Source: DAIDKA01 sp049792815 (lineage in GTDB: Bacteria > Pseudomonadota > Gammaproteobacteria > Steroidobacterales > Steroidobacteraceae). From it: 52,374 nucleotides of DNA. This document shows positions 1-8,995 of the stretch, one piece after another (the first letter of the stretch is position 1; every line of letters starts with the position of its first letter). Made by a program: the position numbers and the translations under genes. The notes under the pieces are model-generated. The model made no database searches and was not told where the DNA came from. It saw only the letters and a program-made list of their open reading frames with translations. The stretch is from the NCBI GenBank assembly GCA_049792815.1, contig JBARBG010000191.1, forward strand, positions 1-52,374. The letters are read 5' to 3'.

Positions 1-1422
1 ACCGGTCAGCCCCAGCTCATTGAAAAGGCGGGTGTAGATCGTCAGCGACTCGAGCGGGTTGGTGAGATTTTCCGGAATGTGCGCAAAGTTCGCGACGACA
101 CTGCCCAGGTACTGCGACAGGCCCGAGGCCACAAAGTAAGCCCCCATCATGAAGCCGCCCATACGCGCCGGCACGTAGCGCGCGATCATGGCCAGCCCCA
201 GGCCGCTCACCAGCAGCTCTCCCAGGGAATACAGGCCATAGCCCCACACCATGATCCACGAGGAGACCTGGCCGTTGACGGCCCAGCGCGCGCCCACGCC
301 ATAGATGAAAAAGCCGATGGCTACGGCGGCGAAGCCCCAGACGAACTTTGCCGCGATCGAGGGATCCTTGCCCAAACGACCCAGTGAGTTGTAGATGAAC
401 ACCAGGACCGGGCTCAGGACCACGATCCAGATCGAATTCAGATTCTGGTATTGCTCGGGAATCCAGGTGAACAGGTGCCAGCCGAAGAGGCCGAAGGACA
501 GGTTGACGTTGCGCTGTGCAAACAGATTCAGTGAAGTGGACATCTGCTGGTAGAAGATGAAGAAGAACACCGTCTGCACCACCAGCACGAAGGCCGCGAT
601 CAGCCCGGCGCGTTCGTCGCGCCGGCTCGAGGCAATCAGCTTGACGAATATGCCGAGAATGATCGCACTGGCGACATAGACGCAGATGCGGGCAACGGTT
701 TCGCTCTGCAGGATCAGCACCGCGGCAATTATAACCAGCAGCGCACCGCCCAACACCGCCGCCAGGCGCGCCGGTTTCACCGGCGCAGCGTCCGGTGGCG
801 ATCCGAGCCCCGCCATGGCGCGGCTCATCAGGCCGTAGTTGATCATGCCGATGACCAGGCCGATGGAGCAGACACCGAAGGCAGTGTGCCAACCCAGCGA
901 GTCGCCGTAGCGCGCGCCGATATAGTTGCGCAGCCACGGCGTCAGGGTCATGGAAATCATCGAGCCGATGTTGACGGCCATGTAGTAAATGGTGAACGCG
1001 CTGTCGATCTTGGTGTCGTCCCCCTCGTAGATCTTGCGCACCAGGTTGCCGGAATTGGGCTTGAAGAGTCCGTTACCGACGATGATCACACCGAGCGCAA
1101 AGTACAAAAAGTACTCGCTGTTGGTGGGCAGCCACAGCAGCGCATAACCGATGGCCAGCACGAAGGCGCCCGCCTTCATGGTGCGGCGCGTGCCGATGAG
1201 CTTGTCGCCGATCCAGCCACCGATCGCCGGCGTTGCGTAGATCAGCGCCGAGGCGGCTCCGAACACCAGGTTCGCCCGGGTGTCGACGAAGCCGAGTTTC
1301 TTGATCATGTAGGTGACCATCAGCACCTGCATGCCATAGAAGCCGAATCGCTCCCACATCTCGATCATGAAGATGGTGGTGAAGGAGCGGGTCTGGGAAG
1401 CGGGCCGTTGGGCTGGCGTCAT
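1..1422 (-). CDS. POT-family proton-dependent peptide transporter (partial, C-terminus outside window)
   Basis: Inner-membrane importer of di- and tripeptides driven by the proton gradient (POT/PTR branch of the MFS). The start at 1422 gives MTPAQRPASQTRSF followed by the family motif EMWERFGFYGMQ (residues 21-32), which carries the ExxER residues used for proton coupling. A second POT signature, GNGLFKPNSGNLV, lies near residue 115. Many hydrophobic segments follow. The frame stays open to base 1, giving 474 codons; family members are about 480-510 aa, so only a short tail is missing. Because it runs off the edge, antisense and alternate-frame ORFs over it look deceptively complete. It is the last gene of a run of minus-strand genes; the gap to the upstream GIDE gene is 10 nt. 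The family call is safe; the exact substrate is not visible. Confidence 0.93.
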   Translation of the reverse strand, partial: MTPAQRPASQTRSFTTIFMIEMWERFGFYGMQVLMVTYMIKKLGFVDTRANLVFGAASALIYATPAIGGWIGDKLIGTRRTMKAGAFVLAIGYALLWLPTNSEYFLYFALGVIIVGNGLFKPNSGNLVRKIYEGDDTKIDSAFTIYYMAVNIGSMISMTLTPWLRNYIGARYGDSLGWHTAFGVCSIGLVIGMINYGLMSRAMAGLGSPPDAAPVKPARLAAVLGGALLVIIAAVLILQSETVARICVYVASAIILGIFVKLIASSRRDERAGLIAAFVLVVQTVFFFIFYQQMSTSLNLFAQRNVNLSFGLFGWHLFTWIPEQYQNLNSIWIVVLSPVLVFIYNSLGRLGKDPSIAAKFVWGFAAVAIGFFIYGVGARWAVNGQVSSWIMVWGYGLYSLGELLVSGLGLAMIARYVPARMGGFMMGAYFVASGLSQYLGSVVANFAHIPENLTNPLESLTIYTRLFNELGLTG

Positions 1423-1432
1423 GCCAGCGATT

Positions 1433-2320
1433 CTACTGCGAAAGCCCCCACAGGCACAGGCTCAGGAGCAGAACGCTGGCGATGAGCAGCAGCGCCGCGT
1501 TGCGCTGTTCGCGGCGAATGAGACCCCTGCCGTCCAAGGGTGAGATCAGGAAGGGTTCGCCATGCGTGGTCTGTCCGACAACGCCGACGCGTTCGATCGG
1601 CGAGTGCAGCACCGTCGCTTCGGCTTGTGCATGAGCCGCGGCGCGTGCGGACTCCCATTCGGCGGCATCGATCTGACCGTCGTGATTGTGGTCGAATCGG
1701 CGCAGCAGGGCGGGCTGGTTGAGCTTCCACTGCTGCAGGATTTCCCTGGTTTTCTCATCGACCGCACCGAATTCGGTGTGGGAACGCAGTTCACCCAGAA
1801 CCGACAGCCGCGCGCCTGGCGAAATGAGCCGCTCGTGGTAGACAAAGTCGCCGGTTCCGGTGACCAGGAATCCTGACTGGAAATAGGGCAGTCCGGTCGG
1901 ATGCGCAGTGTTGCCGCGCCAGCGGTCATTGATGGTGGCAGTGACTTCAGCCCCGACCGGTCCGATCAGGCACTCACCGTCAGAGTCGCTCAGCACGAAG
2001 GGGGTCACGCTGGTGGCCCGTTCGATCGGCCGGTACACCGTCGCGCCGCGCTCGGATTTTTCCTTGTAATCGACGCGGTAGTCCCACCACACGCAGGCCC
2101 GGCCGGTGAGCGGTGAGCGCAGGGATTCACCCGGTGGCTCGGCGGCAATACCCTCGATCCGCACATAGCCTTGCGCCGCCGAACGGATCCTGACCAGCGG
2201 CGTATCGGCCATGAAGCGGTCGCGGCGCAGGCGCGAGAAACAGGCCAGCAGCGCCGCCAGTGCCAGCAGCCCGCTGAGGGCGCAGAGGACCCAGTAACCC
2301 GCAGCCGCGTGGCCGACCAT
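1433..2320 (-). CDS. GIDE-domain membrane protein with an EF-hand loop
   Basis: 295-aa protein resembling the bacterial GIDE (MULAN/MAPL-like) family, which has no RING domain in bacteria and no settled function. It has an N-terminal membrane segment (about residues 8-28) and a C-terminal one (about 275-292). The GIDE core between them includes SPLTGRACVWWDYRV near residue 69. Unusually, residues 210-221 (DHNHDGQIDAAE) form a canonical 12-residue EF-hand calcium loop with Asp210, Asn212, Asp214 and Glu221 in the ligand positions and helix-like flanks. It starts 1 nt after the lemA stop, so the two are co-transcribed; this LemA-GIDE pairing recurs in Proteobacteria. The assignment is by motif; the calcium role is inferred. 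Confidence 0.82.
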   Translation of the reverse strand: MVGHAAAGYWVLCALSGLLALAALLACFSRLRRDRFMADTPLVRIRSAAQGYVRIEGIAAEPPGESLRSPLTGRACVWWDYRVDYKEKSERGATVYRPIERATSVTPFVLSDSDGECLIGPVGAEVTATINDRWRGNTAHPTGLPYFQSGFLVTGTGDFVYHERLISPGARLSVLGELRSHTEFGAVDEKTREILQQWKLNQPALLRRFDHNHDGQIDAAEWESARAAAHAQAEATVLHSPIERVGVVGQTTHGEPFLISPLDGRGLIRREQRNAALLLIASVLLLSLCLWGLSQ

Positions 2321-2321
2321 T

Positions 2322-2894
2322 TCAGCCCCCGAAGGCGGGCTTCAGGTCGACATCGCTGGTTTCACTGGCGCTGAATTTCAGCATGGCGGCCGGAACGAAG
2401 TGGAACAGGCGGGCGATCAGCATGTCCGGAAAGGTCTCGAGGCGCACGTTCTGGGCATTCACCGCATCGTTGTAGATTTCGCGGCGATCCGCGATCGCGG
2501 TCTCCAGGGCGCTGATACGGGTCTGGAGGTTTCTGAACAGGTCGTTGGCCTTGAGGTCCGGATAGCGTTCGGCGACTGCAAACAGGTTCGAAAGCCCACT
2601 GCGCAAAGCGTCCTCCGCGAGGCTCACCGAGGGGATGTTGCGGGCGCTGCGCGCGCCTTCGACATTGCTGCGCGCACGCGCGACGGACTCCAAGGTGTCA
2701 CGCTCATGGTGCATGTAGCCCTTGCACACCTCGATCAGCTTGGGCAGTTCGTCATGGCGCTGGACGAGCAGCACGTCGATGTTGGACCAGGCGAGCTTGA
2801 CCTCGTTGCGCACGCGCACCAGACCGTTATAGATGACGGTCGCGTAGCCGAGGACGACCACGACCAGGAAGGAACAGATGACCAGGGCTGTCAC
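2322..2894 (-). CDS. lemA: LemA family protein
   Basis: 190-aa LemA protein, an inner-membrane protein with one N-terminal transmembrane helix (residues about 4-22) and a helical-bundle domain outside it. The family hallmark is visible as YNGLVRVRNEVKLAWSNIDV, followed by LLVQRHDELPKLIEVCKGYM. The start is GTG at 2894, with GGAGA about 8 nt upstream. The molecular role of LemA is not settled. It is coupled directly to the downstream GIDE gene, and the 113-nt gap upstream, towards the M13 peptidase, shows no clear terminator. Family assignment is secure. Confidence 0.93.
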   Translation of the reverse strand: MTALVICSFLVVVVLGYATVIYNGLVRVRNEVKLAWSNIDVLLVQRHDELPKLIEVCKGYMHHERDTLESVARARSNVEGARSARNIPSVSLAEDALRSGLSNLFAVAERYPDLKANDLFRNLQTRISALETAIADRREIYNDAVNAQNVRLETFPDMLIARLFHFVPAAMLKFSASETSDVDLKPAFGG

Positions 2895-3007
2895 GACTCA
2901 TTCTCCGCGTAGGTGCGCGGCGAGAGTGTGGCAGTTTGGACCCCGGGAACCCAGAAACCGCTGCCGAAACTGTGCGTTTCCTAACACTCCGCGCCACGGT
3001 GCGCCGT

Positions 3008-5101
3008 TCACCAGATGTGGACGCGCTGTGCCTCGGTGCGGTACATCGGCTGGCCCGGCTTCACGTCGAAGGCTTCGTAGAACTCCGGAATGTTCGACAA
3101 CGGACCATTGACCCGCCATTTTGGCGGCGCGTGCACGTCGCTGAGCAGAGTCCTGCGCAGCAGGGCCTCGCGTTCCTCAAACAGCCAGCTCAAGCCATAG
3201 GCCAGGAAGTACCGCTGCAGGGGGGTGAAGCCTGCGATTTTCTTGCCCTCCTTGAACTGCGCCGTTTTCCTGAAGGCATCAAGGCCGATCAGCAGGCCGC
3301 CGAAGTCGGCGATGTTTTCGCCCAGACTGGCCTGGCCGTTGATGTGCAGGCCCGGCAGAGGTTCGTAGGCGTCGAACTGCCTGACCATCACCGCGGCGCG
3401 CTGCTTGAACTTGATGGCGTCGGCCTTGGTCCACCAGTTGGCGAGATTGCCGGAGGCATCGTACTGGCGGCCTTCATCGTCGAAGCCATGGGTCATTTCA
3501 TGGCCGATGGTCGAGGCGGCGGCATAGCCGTAGACGATTGCGTCATCGACCTGCGAGTCCGTGTAGCCCGGAATCGAGAACTGCGCCGCCGGCAGCACGA
3601 TTTCATTGTTCGATGGGTTGTAGTAGGCGTTGTAGGTCTGCGGTGTCATGTCCCATTCGGTCCGGTCGACCGGCTTGCCGAATTTCGCCAATGAATCGCT
3701 GACCAGCCAGATGTCGGCGTTACGGATATTCTCGGCATAGGAGTTGCGGCCAACGATGAGGGCCGAGTAGTCCTTCCATTTGTCCGGATAGCCGACCTTC
3801 TTGGTCATCCGGGCGAGCTTCTCATGCGCCTTCGCCTTGGTCGCGGCACTCATCCAGTCCACGTGATCAATGCGTTCGTCGTAGGCCTTGCGCATGGCCT
3901 CGACCAGATCGGAGTAACGCTGCTTGGTCGCTGCCGGGAAGTATTCCTTGACGTAAACGCGTCCGAGCACCATGCCGACCGCACTGTTTTGCGCGTCCAG
4001 TACGCGCTTCCAGCGCGGCCGCTGTTCCTTCTGTCCGGACAGCACCTGGCCGTAGAAGCTGAAATGCTCGTCGTCGAAGTCCTTGCTGAGATAGGGGGAA
4101 TAGGCATCGACCAGCCGCAGACGCAGGTAGTCGCGAAGCGTCGCCAGCGGTGTCCTGGCGAGCTGGGCTTCAAGGCCGGAGAAGAATTCCGGCTGGCCGA
4201 CGATGACGTACGCCGGCGCCAGCTGCCACTGCTTCATACGCTGCTGCCACGCAATCGAGGGCGTAAATTTACCCGTCAGCTCGGCCGGAGTCATTTTGTT
4301 GTAGTTCTTCTGCGGATCGCGCAGGTCGGCGAGCGGCCTGGATACCTTCGCCAGCGCAGTCTCGAAGACCATGACGGCCTGCGCCCGCGTCGCCGCGGTG
4401 GCGGCCGCGACGCCCAGCAGCTTGAGCACGTTGGTGAGATGGATGACATAGGCTGCGCGAGCCTTGGCGACGCCTGCCTCCTTGTTGAAGTAGTAGTCGC
4501 GTTCGGGCAGGCCCAGGCCGCCTTGCATGACGTAGACAGCCATCACATCGCTGGCTTTCTCGTCCTGCGATATACCAAAGCCGAAGAATGGATCGAGGTT
4601 CTGGCGCTGCATCGCGAAGGCCATGTCGAGCACGCCACCCACATCCTTGATGGCATCGATGCGCGCGAGGTCGGTCTGCAGCGGCGCGCTGCCGAGTTTA
4701 TCGGCCAGTCCCTGGTTCATCGCCGTTTCCCAGAAATCCCCGACCTTGCGCTCATCGCTTCCGGCAGTCGCGGTCTGGTTCGCCGCCGCGGCCTCGCTGA
4801 TCGTGCGCAGCTTGGTGTAGAGATCCTCTTCAACCAGCTTGCCAATGCCCCAGTTGGACTCGGAGGCGGGAATCGGATGCGCCTTGAGCCAGGCACCGTT
4901 GGCAAATGCGAAGAAGTCCTCCCCCGGATTGACGCTGGTGTCGATATTGGGCGCGACCTCATCGGGTAGCGGGGCTGGCGCCGACGCCGACGCCGGGGCT
5001 ACCGAGGCTACCGGCGCCTGTTGCGCAGGGCCGCAGGCGCTGAGCAGCACAAGCACAGCGGACGCGGCAGCCGGCGCGGCGCGGCGCGAAACTGTAAGCA
5101 T
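3008..5101 (-). CDS. M13 family zinc metallopeptidase, predicted lipoprotein
   Basis: Neprilysin-like (M13/PepO) oligopeptidase of 697 aa, the usual family length. The zinc site is HEMTH at residues 534-538, with the third ligand in ENIAD (Glu595, Asp599). The protein ends in RVHIW, matching the conserved C-terminal tryptophan of the family. I start it at 5101 rather than 16 codons upstream, because this gives a lipoprotein signal MLTVSRRAA...VLLSAC with lipobox cysteine at residue 23, and a purine-rich site upstream. It is predicted to be anchored on the periplasmic side and to cut short peptides. It begins 13 nt after the MetE-like gene stops, so both may be on one transcript. The POT importer further down the same strand makes peptide salvage plausible. 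Confidence 0.95.
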   Translation of the reverse strand: MLTVSRRAAPAAASAVLVLLSACGPAQQAPVASVAPASASAPAPLPDEVAPNIDTSVNPGEDFFAFANGAWLKAHPIPASESNWGIGKLVEEDLYTKLRTISEAAAANQTATAGSDERKVGDFWETAMNQGLADKLGSAPLQTDLARIDAIKDVGGVLDMAFAMQRQNLDPFFGFGISQDEKASDVMAVYVMQGGLGLPERDYYFNKEAGVAKARAAYVIHLTNVLKLLGVAAATAATRAQAVMVFETALAKVSRPLADLRDPQKNYNKMTPAELTGKFTPSIAWQQRMKQWQLAPAYVIVGQPEFFSGLEAQLARTPLATLRDYLRLRLVDAYSPYLSKDFDDEHFSFYGQVLSGQKEQRPRWKRVLDAQNSAVGMVLGRVYVKEYFPAATKQRYSDLVEAMRKAYDERIDHVDWMSAATKAKAHEKLARMTKKVGYPDKWKDYSALIVGRNSYAENIRNADIWLVSDSLAKFGKPVDRTEWDMTPQTYNAYYNPSNNEIVLPAAQFSIPGYTDSQVDDAIVYGYAAASTIGHEMTHGFDDEGRQYDASGNLANWWTKADAIKFKQRAAVMVRQFDAYEPLPGLHINGQASLGENIADFGGLLIGLDAFRKTAQFKEGKKIAGFTPLQRYFLAYGLSWLFEEREALLRRTLLSDVHAPPKWRVNGPLSNIPEFYEAFDVKPGQPMYRTEAQRVHIW

Positions 5102-5114
5102 GATTCTCAGGATC

Positions 5115-6260
5115 CTATACGTTGAACCGACGCGAGGCGATCTGCGCACCTTCGACCAGGGACTGAAGCTTCATGTAAGCGATATCCGGCTCCACCGGAC
5201 CGAAACCGGCGAAGGTCCCGAAGCCACAGTCGGTGCCGGCGATCACGCGCTGCGGGCCGACGATCTGTGCGAAACGTTCGAGGCGCTCGGCAACCAGCTG
5301 CGGATGTTCGACGTAGTTGGTCGTGGTCGAGAGCACGCCGGGAATCAAAATCTTGTCCGCCGGGATCCTGGCGTTCTTGAATACCACCCATTCGTGGGCG
5401 TGGCGTGGATTGGCCGCCTCGAACAACAGACCCTGCGGTTTGGCTTTGAGCACGATGGGCAGCAGTCGCTCCATCGGCACATCGTGATGATGCGGGCCTT
5501 CATAGTTGCCCCAGCACACGTGCATCCGCACGCGGTCCGCCGGCACGTTGCGCAGCGCATGGTTCAGGATCTCGATATGCCGCGCGGCCAGCGTGTCAAA
5601 CTCATCCAGGCTGCGGTCGCGATACATGGTGTGACGGCCCATCGCAAGATCCGGGGCATCAATCTGCAGGATGATTCCCGCCCTGACGATGGCCTCGTAT
5701 TCGTACTGCATCGCCGCCGCGACCGCCTCCAGATAATCGTCCTGGGTGCGGTAGTAATCGTTGGGCTGGAAGAAGGCAATGACCCCCGGCGAGGCGGCGT
5801 TCATGAAGACCCCGGTCGGTGTTGCGGCGGCACCGGCTGCGGTGAGATTGCGGATGTCGATTTCCAGCGGGCGGGTATTGCGCACCTTGATCTCGCCCAC
5901 GCAGCGCGGCCGGCGGTACTTGGCCGTGGCGCCGCGGTCGGCCAGCTTGCGCAGCAGCGCCGGGAAATCCACCAGATCCTGGCCCGCCTCGCGTGGCGTG
6001 TCGCCTGCGAAGCCGGACAGGCGTTCGGCGATGTAGGTGGAATAGCTGATCTTGCTCATCTCGCCGTCGCTGACGAGGTCGATACCGACATCCACCTGGC
6101 GCCGCACGACCTGCGCGACGGCCTCGGCGATCGTGGCGTCGTCCTGCGCCGCATCGCGGGCCTCGCCGCGCTCGCGTCCGAAGATCACATCGGTGACGGC
6201 CTGGCTGCGCGGCAGGCTGCCGACATGGGTGGTTAGGATCCCGTGGCCTGTGTTGTTCAT
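5115..6260 (-). CDS. Single-domain MetE-like (cobalamin-independent methionine synthase II family) protein
   Basis: 381-aa zinc methyltransferase-fold protein that matches only the C-terminal catalytic half of MetE; full MetE is about 750 aa. All four zinc ligands of the family can be seen: His247 and Cys249 in MHVC, Glu281 in LLFEAANP and Cys345 in AGTDCGFG. The N-terminus carries the family's THVGSLPRS. I chose ATG 6260, since the 20 codons before it do not look like family sequence. Lacking the MetE N-terminal domain, it is unlikely to be a standard methionine synthase. The methyl donor and acceptor are unknown. It is divergent from the ring-cleavage dioxygenase across 119 nt, which hints at a methyl-transfer or O-demethylation role beside aromatic breakdown; that is inference. 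Confidence 0.85.
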   Translation of the reverse strand: MNNTGHGILTTHVGSLPRSQAVTDVIFGRERGEARDAAQDDATIAEAVAQVVRRQVDVGIDLVSDGEMSKISYSTYIAERLSGFAGDTPREAGQDLVDFPALLRKLADRGATAKYRRPRCVGEIKVRNTRPLEIDIRNLTAAGAAATPTGVFMNAASPGVIAFFQPNDYYRTQDDYLEAVAAAMQYEYEAIVRAGIILQIDAPDLAMGRHTMYRDRSLDEFDTLAARHIEILNHALRNVPADRVRMHVCWGNYEGPHHHDVPMERLLPIVLKAKPQGLLFEAANPRHAHEWVVFKNARIPADKILIPGVLSTTTNYVEHPQLVAERLERFAQIVGPQRVIAGTDCGFGTFAGFGPVEPDIAYMKLQSLVEGAQIASRRFNV

Positions 6261-6379
6261 ATCCAGCCTTGAATTGACTGTTTTAACTATACACCCGGGA
6301 GTGATCATTTCCGGCTCCACGCCGTTGCGGTAGACTCACCCATCCAGCGCGGCAGAGCCATTTTTCGGGGGGCATAAAG
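6261..6379. promoter_or_regulatory. Divergent promoter region between MetE-like gene and dioxygenase
   Basis: 119-nt gap with both start codons at its edges, so both promoters must lie here or overlap the genes. The minus strand has a TATAGT hexamer about 25 nt upstream of the MetE-like start. The dioxygenase has a strong ribosome-binding site (CGGGGGG, 7 nt before ATG). I see no convincing -35 box and no clean operator palindrome. Confidence 0.35.
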
Positions 6380-7336
6380 ATGAGCGTGAACAACCACATC
6401 AGGCGGCATCATCATCTGACGCTAAGTGTCGGCAACGCCCAGGAAGACTATGACTTTCACACCAAAGTCCTGGGCCTGAAGAGCGTCAAGAAGACCGCGC
6501 TGTACGACGGCGAAGAGCCCATCCTGCATCTGTACTATGGCAACGACACCGGCGATGTCAGCCGTCTGATCACCTGCTTCCCGATGAAACATTCCGGGCG
6601 CAAGGCCCGCAAGGGCACCGGCCAGATCTGCACCGTCGCACTGTCCATTCCGGTGGGCTCGGCGACTTTCTGGCACAGCTATCTGCAAGGCCGCGGTTTC
6701 AAGTCCAGCCTCGGGGAGCGCTTCGGTGAGCGCCTGGTCGCGTTCCATCACCCCTGCGGCATCGAGTACGAGCTGATCGAGGCCAAGGTCGACGCCCGCA
6801 AGCCCTACAGCAATGGTGCGGTGCCGCAAGAGCACGGGCTGCGGGGCACCTATGGCATCGTGGTGTCGGTCCGCGATGCGGATAACTCCGAAGAGTTCAT
6901 GCAGAACGGCTGGAATGGGCGCCGTCTGGGAACCGATGGTCGGCATCTGCGCTACGAGGTCGGTAATGGCGGCAGTGGTGCCATGGTCGAGTTTCGCGTC
7001 GAACCGGATGTGGCCGCGGGCAGCTGGACCTACGGTGAAGGCGTGCCCCATCACGTCGCCTTCGAAGTCGACAACCATGAGGCGCAGAGCCAGGTCAAAT
7101 TCCATCTCGAGGGCCTGGGATTTACGGATGTCTCGGAAATGAAGGATCGCGGCTATTTCGATTCGGTGTACGTGCGCACGCCCGGCGGCGCGCTGTTTGA
7201 AGCGACGGTCTCCAAGCCCCAGGGATTCCTGGTCGATGAGCCCTACGAGAAGCTCGGCACCGCCATGCAGATTCCACCCTTCTTCGCCAATCGCCGTGAG
7301 GAGCTGCTGGAGAAGATCGAGCCGCTCAGGTATTGA
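6380..7336 (+). CDS. PcpA/LinE-like hydroquinone 1,2-dioxygenase (VOC-fold extradiol enzyme)
   Basis: 318-aa two-domain vicinal-oxygen-chelate protein that reads like PcpA (2,6-dichlorohydroquinone 1,2-dioxygenase) along its whole length. Shared stretches include VLGLKSVKKTALYDG, the segment around SRLITCFP, and RGYFDSVYVRTPGG near the end. The iron ligands can be placed by eye as His12 (HHHLT), His225 (VPHHVAF) and Glu274 (ALFEA), matching His11, His227 and Glu276 in PcpA. Known relatives open the ring of hydroquinones between the hydroxylated carbon and its neighbour, giving hydroxymuconic semialdehyde or maleylacetate-type products. The downstream 3-oxoadipate genes fit that fate. Whether the substrate is plain, chlorinated, alkyl or methoxy hydroquinone cannot be told. 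Confidence 0.86.
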   Translation: MSVNNHIRRHHHLTLSVGNAQEDYDFHTKVLGLKSVKKTALYDGEEPILHLYYGNDTGDVSRLITCFPMKHSGRKARKGTGQICTVALSIPVGSATFWHSYLQGRGFKSSLGERFGERLVAFHHPCGIEYELIEAKVDARKPYSNGAVPQEHGLRGTYGIVVSVRDADNSEEFMQNGWNGRRLGTDGRHLRYEVGNGGSGAMVEFRVEPDVAAGSWTYGEGVPHHVAFEVDNHEAQSQVKFHLEGLGFTDVSEMKDRGYFDSVYVRTPGGALFEATVSKPQGFLVDEPYEKLGTAMQIPPFFANRREELLEKIEPLRY

Positions 7337-7358
7337 GTGACGGGCATCTGCCCTGTCC

Positions 7359-8207
7359 ATGCCTGAATTCTGTTCTCTCGCCGAAGCCGTCGCCGCCAAT
7401 GTGCGCGACGGCGACTGCGTGGCCATGGAGGGCTTCACGCACCTGATCCCGTTCGCCGCGGCCCATGAGGTGCTGCGGCAGGGTCGCAGGCACCTCACAC
7501 TGGTGCGCATGACACCCGATCTGATCTATGACCAGCTGATCGGCATGGGTGTCGCGGATCGCCTGGTGTTCTCCTGGGGCGGCAACCCCGGGGTGGGCTC
7601 GCTGCACCGCCTGCGCGATGCGGTCGAGAATGACTGGCCCCAGCCCCTGCAGCTCGAAGAGCATTCACATGCCGCGATGGCGAATGCCTATGAAGCGGGT
7701 GCGGCCAATCTGCCCTTCGCCGCATTTCGCGGCTATATCGGAGTCGACCTGCCGAAGGTCAATCCGCGAATTCGCAGCATCGAATGCCCCTTTACCGGCG
7801 AGCGGCTGGCGGCAGTGCCGGCAATTCGTCCGGATGTGACCATCATTCACGCACAGCGCGCCGATCGGGCGGGAAATGTGCTGCTCGATGGCATCGTCGG
7901 GGTGCAGAAGCAGGCGGTGCTCGCCGCGAAGCGTGCCCTCGTGACGGTGGAGGAGCTGGTCGATGACCTGGCAGCGCCGGGATTCAACGCCGTGGTCCTG
8001 CCCGCGTGGACTGTGACCGCAATCGCCGTGGTCCCCGGCGGGGCCTATCCCTCGTACGCGCAGGGCTACTATCGGCGCGCCAACTCGTTCTATACGCAAT
8101 GGGATGAGATCTCCCGCGACCGTGAGCGCTTCCAGGCCTGGATGCACGAGCAGGTCTTGAACCGCGGTCCTGAAGCCTACCGGGCCTACAGCCCGCGGAC
8201 TCGCTGA
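7359..8207 (+). CDS. catI: 3-oxoadipate CoA-transferase subunit A (CatI type)
   Basis: 282-aa alpha subunit of a family I CoA-transferase of the glutaconate/CatI type; the shorter PcaI-type subunits are about 230 aa. With the next gene it transfers CoA from succinyl-CoA to 3-oxoadipate in the cytoplasm. Visible family sequence includes GDCVAMEGFTHLIPFAAAHE, SWGGNPGVGSLHRLRDA and VHAQRADRAGN-like IIHAQRADRAGNV. It follows the dioxygenase by 22 nt and precedes subunit B by 5 nt, so the four genes 6380-10215 form one operon. The CatI assignment rests on length and on the clear CatJ match of the partner. Confidence 0.86.
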   Translation: MPEFCSLAEAVAANVRDGDCVAMEGFTHLIPFAAAHEVLRQGRRHLTLVRMTPDLIYDQLIGMGVADRLVFSWGGNPGVGSLHRLRDAVENDWPQPLQLEEHSHAAMANAYEAGAANLPFAAFRGYIGVDLPKVNPRIRSIECPFTGERLAAVPAIRPDVTIIHAQRADRAGNVLLDGIVGVQKQAVLAAKRALVTVEELVDDLAAPGFNAVVLPAWTVTAIAVVPGGAYPSYAQGYYRRANSFYTQWDEISRDRERFQAWMHEQVLNRGPEAYRAYSPRTR

Positions 8208-8212
8208 GCGCC

Positions 8213-8995
8213 ATGGACGCTCCGCCCAGCTTCAGCGCCAGTGAAATGATGACCGTCGTTGCCGCGCGGGCCCTGGGTAACCGGGACGTGTGCTTCGTGG
8301 GGATTGGCGCGCCCTCGGCGGCCTGCAATCTCGCTCGACTGACCCACGCGCCCGATATTACGTTGATTTACGAATCCGGGACCATCGGCGCGCGGCCGAC
8401 GGTTCTGCCGCTGTCGATCGGTGACGGTGAATTGTGCGAGACCGCGCTGACCACGGTCAGCGTGCCGGAAATGTTTCGCTACTGGCTGCAGGGCGGTCGC
8501 ATCACGGTCGGCTTTCTCTCAGGAGCGCAGATGGATCGTTTTGCCAACCTCAATACGACCGTGGTCGGCGAGTACGGCAAGCCCAAGGTGCGCCTGCCCG
8601 GTGGCGGCGGGGCGCCCGAGATTGCCGCATGCTGTCGGGAGATCTTCATCACCATGCCGATGTCGCGGCGCTCCTTCGTCGAGCAGCTGCCGTTCATGAC
8701 CTCGTTCGGTCATGGTACGGGGCGTGGCGCGCGCGCAGCCCTGGGCCTTGCCACCAAGGGGCCCACGCGGGTCATGACCGACCTGTGCGTGCTGGAGCCC
8801 GAGCCGGAAAGCTGCGAGCTGGTGGTGACCTCGCTGCACCCCGGAGTCACCCCGGAGGCGGCGCGCGCGGCCTGCGGCTGGCCGCTGCGTTTCTCGGACC
8901 GGCTCGCGACGACCGCCGAGCCAACGCAACAGGAACTGCGGGTGTTGCGCGACCTGCAGGCGCGCTCCACCGCGGCACACCGGGACGCCAGCTGA
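8213..8995 (+). CDS. catJ: 3-oxoadipate CoA-transferase subunit B (CatJ type)
   Basis: 260-aa beta subunit carrying the catalytic glutamate, Glu54 in IYESGTIGARP, at the same position as in glutaconate CoA-transferase. The protein follows the CatJ pattern of chlorocatechol and aromatic degraders throughout: LPLSIGDGELCETA, FRYWLQGGRITVGFL, RFANLNTTVVGEY, KVRLPGGGGAPEIA and VTSLHPGVT. It forms 3-oxoadipyl-CoA for the thiolase encoded next. Its TGA stop overlaps the thiolase ATG by one base, which indicates translational coupling. Confidence 0.88.
   Translation: MDAPPSFSASEMMTVVAARALGNRDVCFVGIGAPSAACNLARLTHAPDITLIYESGTIGARPTVLPLSIGDGELCETALTTVSVPEMFRYWLQGGRITVGFLSGAQMDRFANLNTTVVGEYGKPKVRLPGGGGAPEIAACCREIFITMPMSRRSFVEQLPFMTSFGHGTGRGARAALGLATKGPTRVMTDLCVLEPEPESCELVVTSLHPGVTPEAARAACGWPLRFSDRLATTAEPTQQELRVLRDLQARSTAAHRDAS

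Noticed and set aside
4839..6236. 465-codon plus-strand frame over the M13 and MetE-like genes
   Set aside because: Antisense shadow in high-GC DNA; both real genes underneath show complete catalytic motifs.
6422..7510. 362-codon minus-strand frame over the dioxygenase
   Set aside because: Shadow: the plus-strand protein matches PcpA throughout, and this frame has no recognisable domain.
8434..8994. Upstream extension of the thiolase frame
   Set aside because: It lies entirely within catJ in another frame; the thiolase family sequence starts at ATG 8995.
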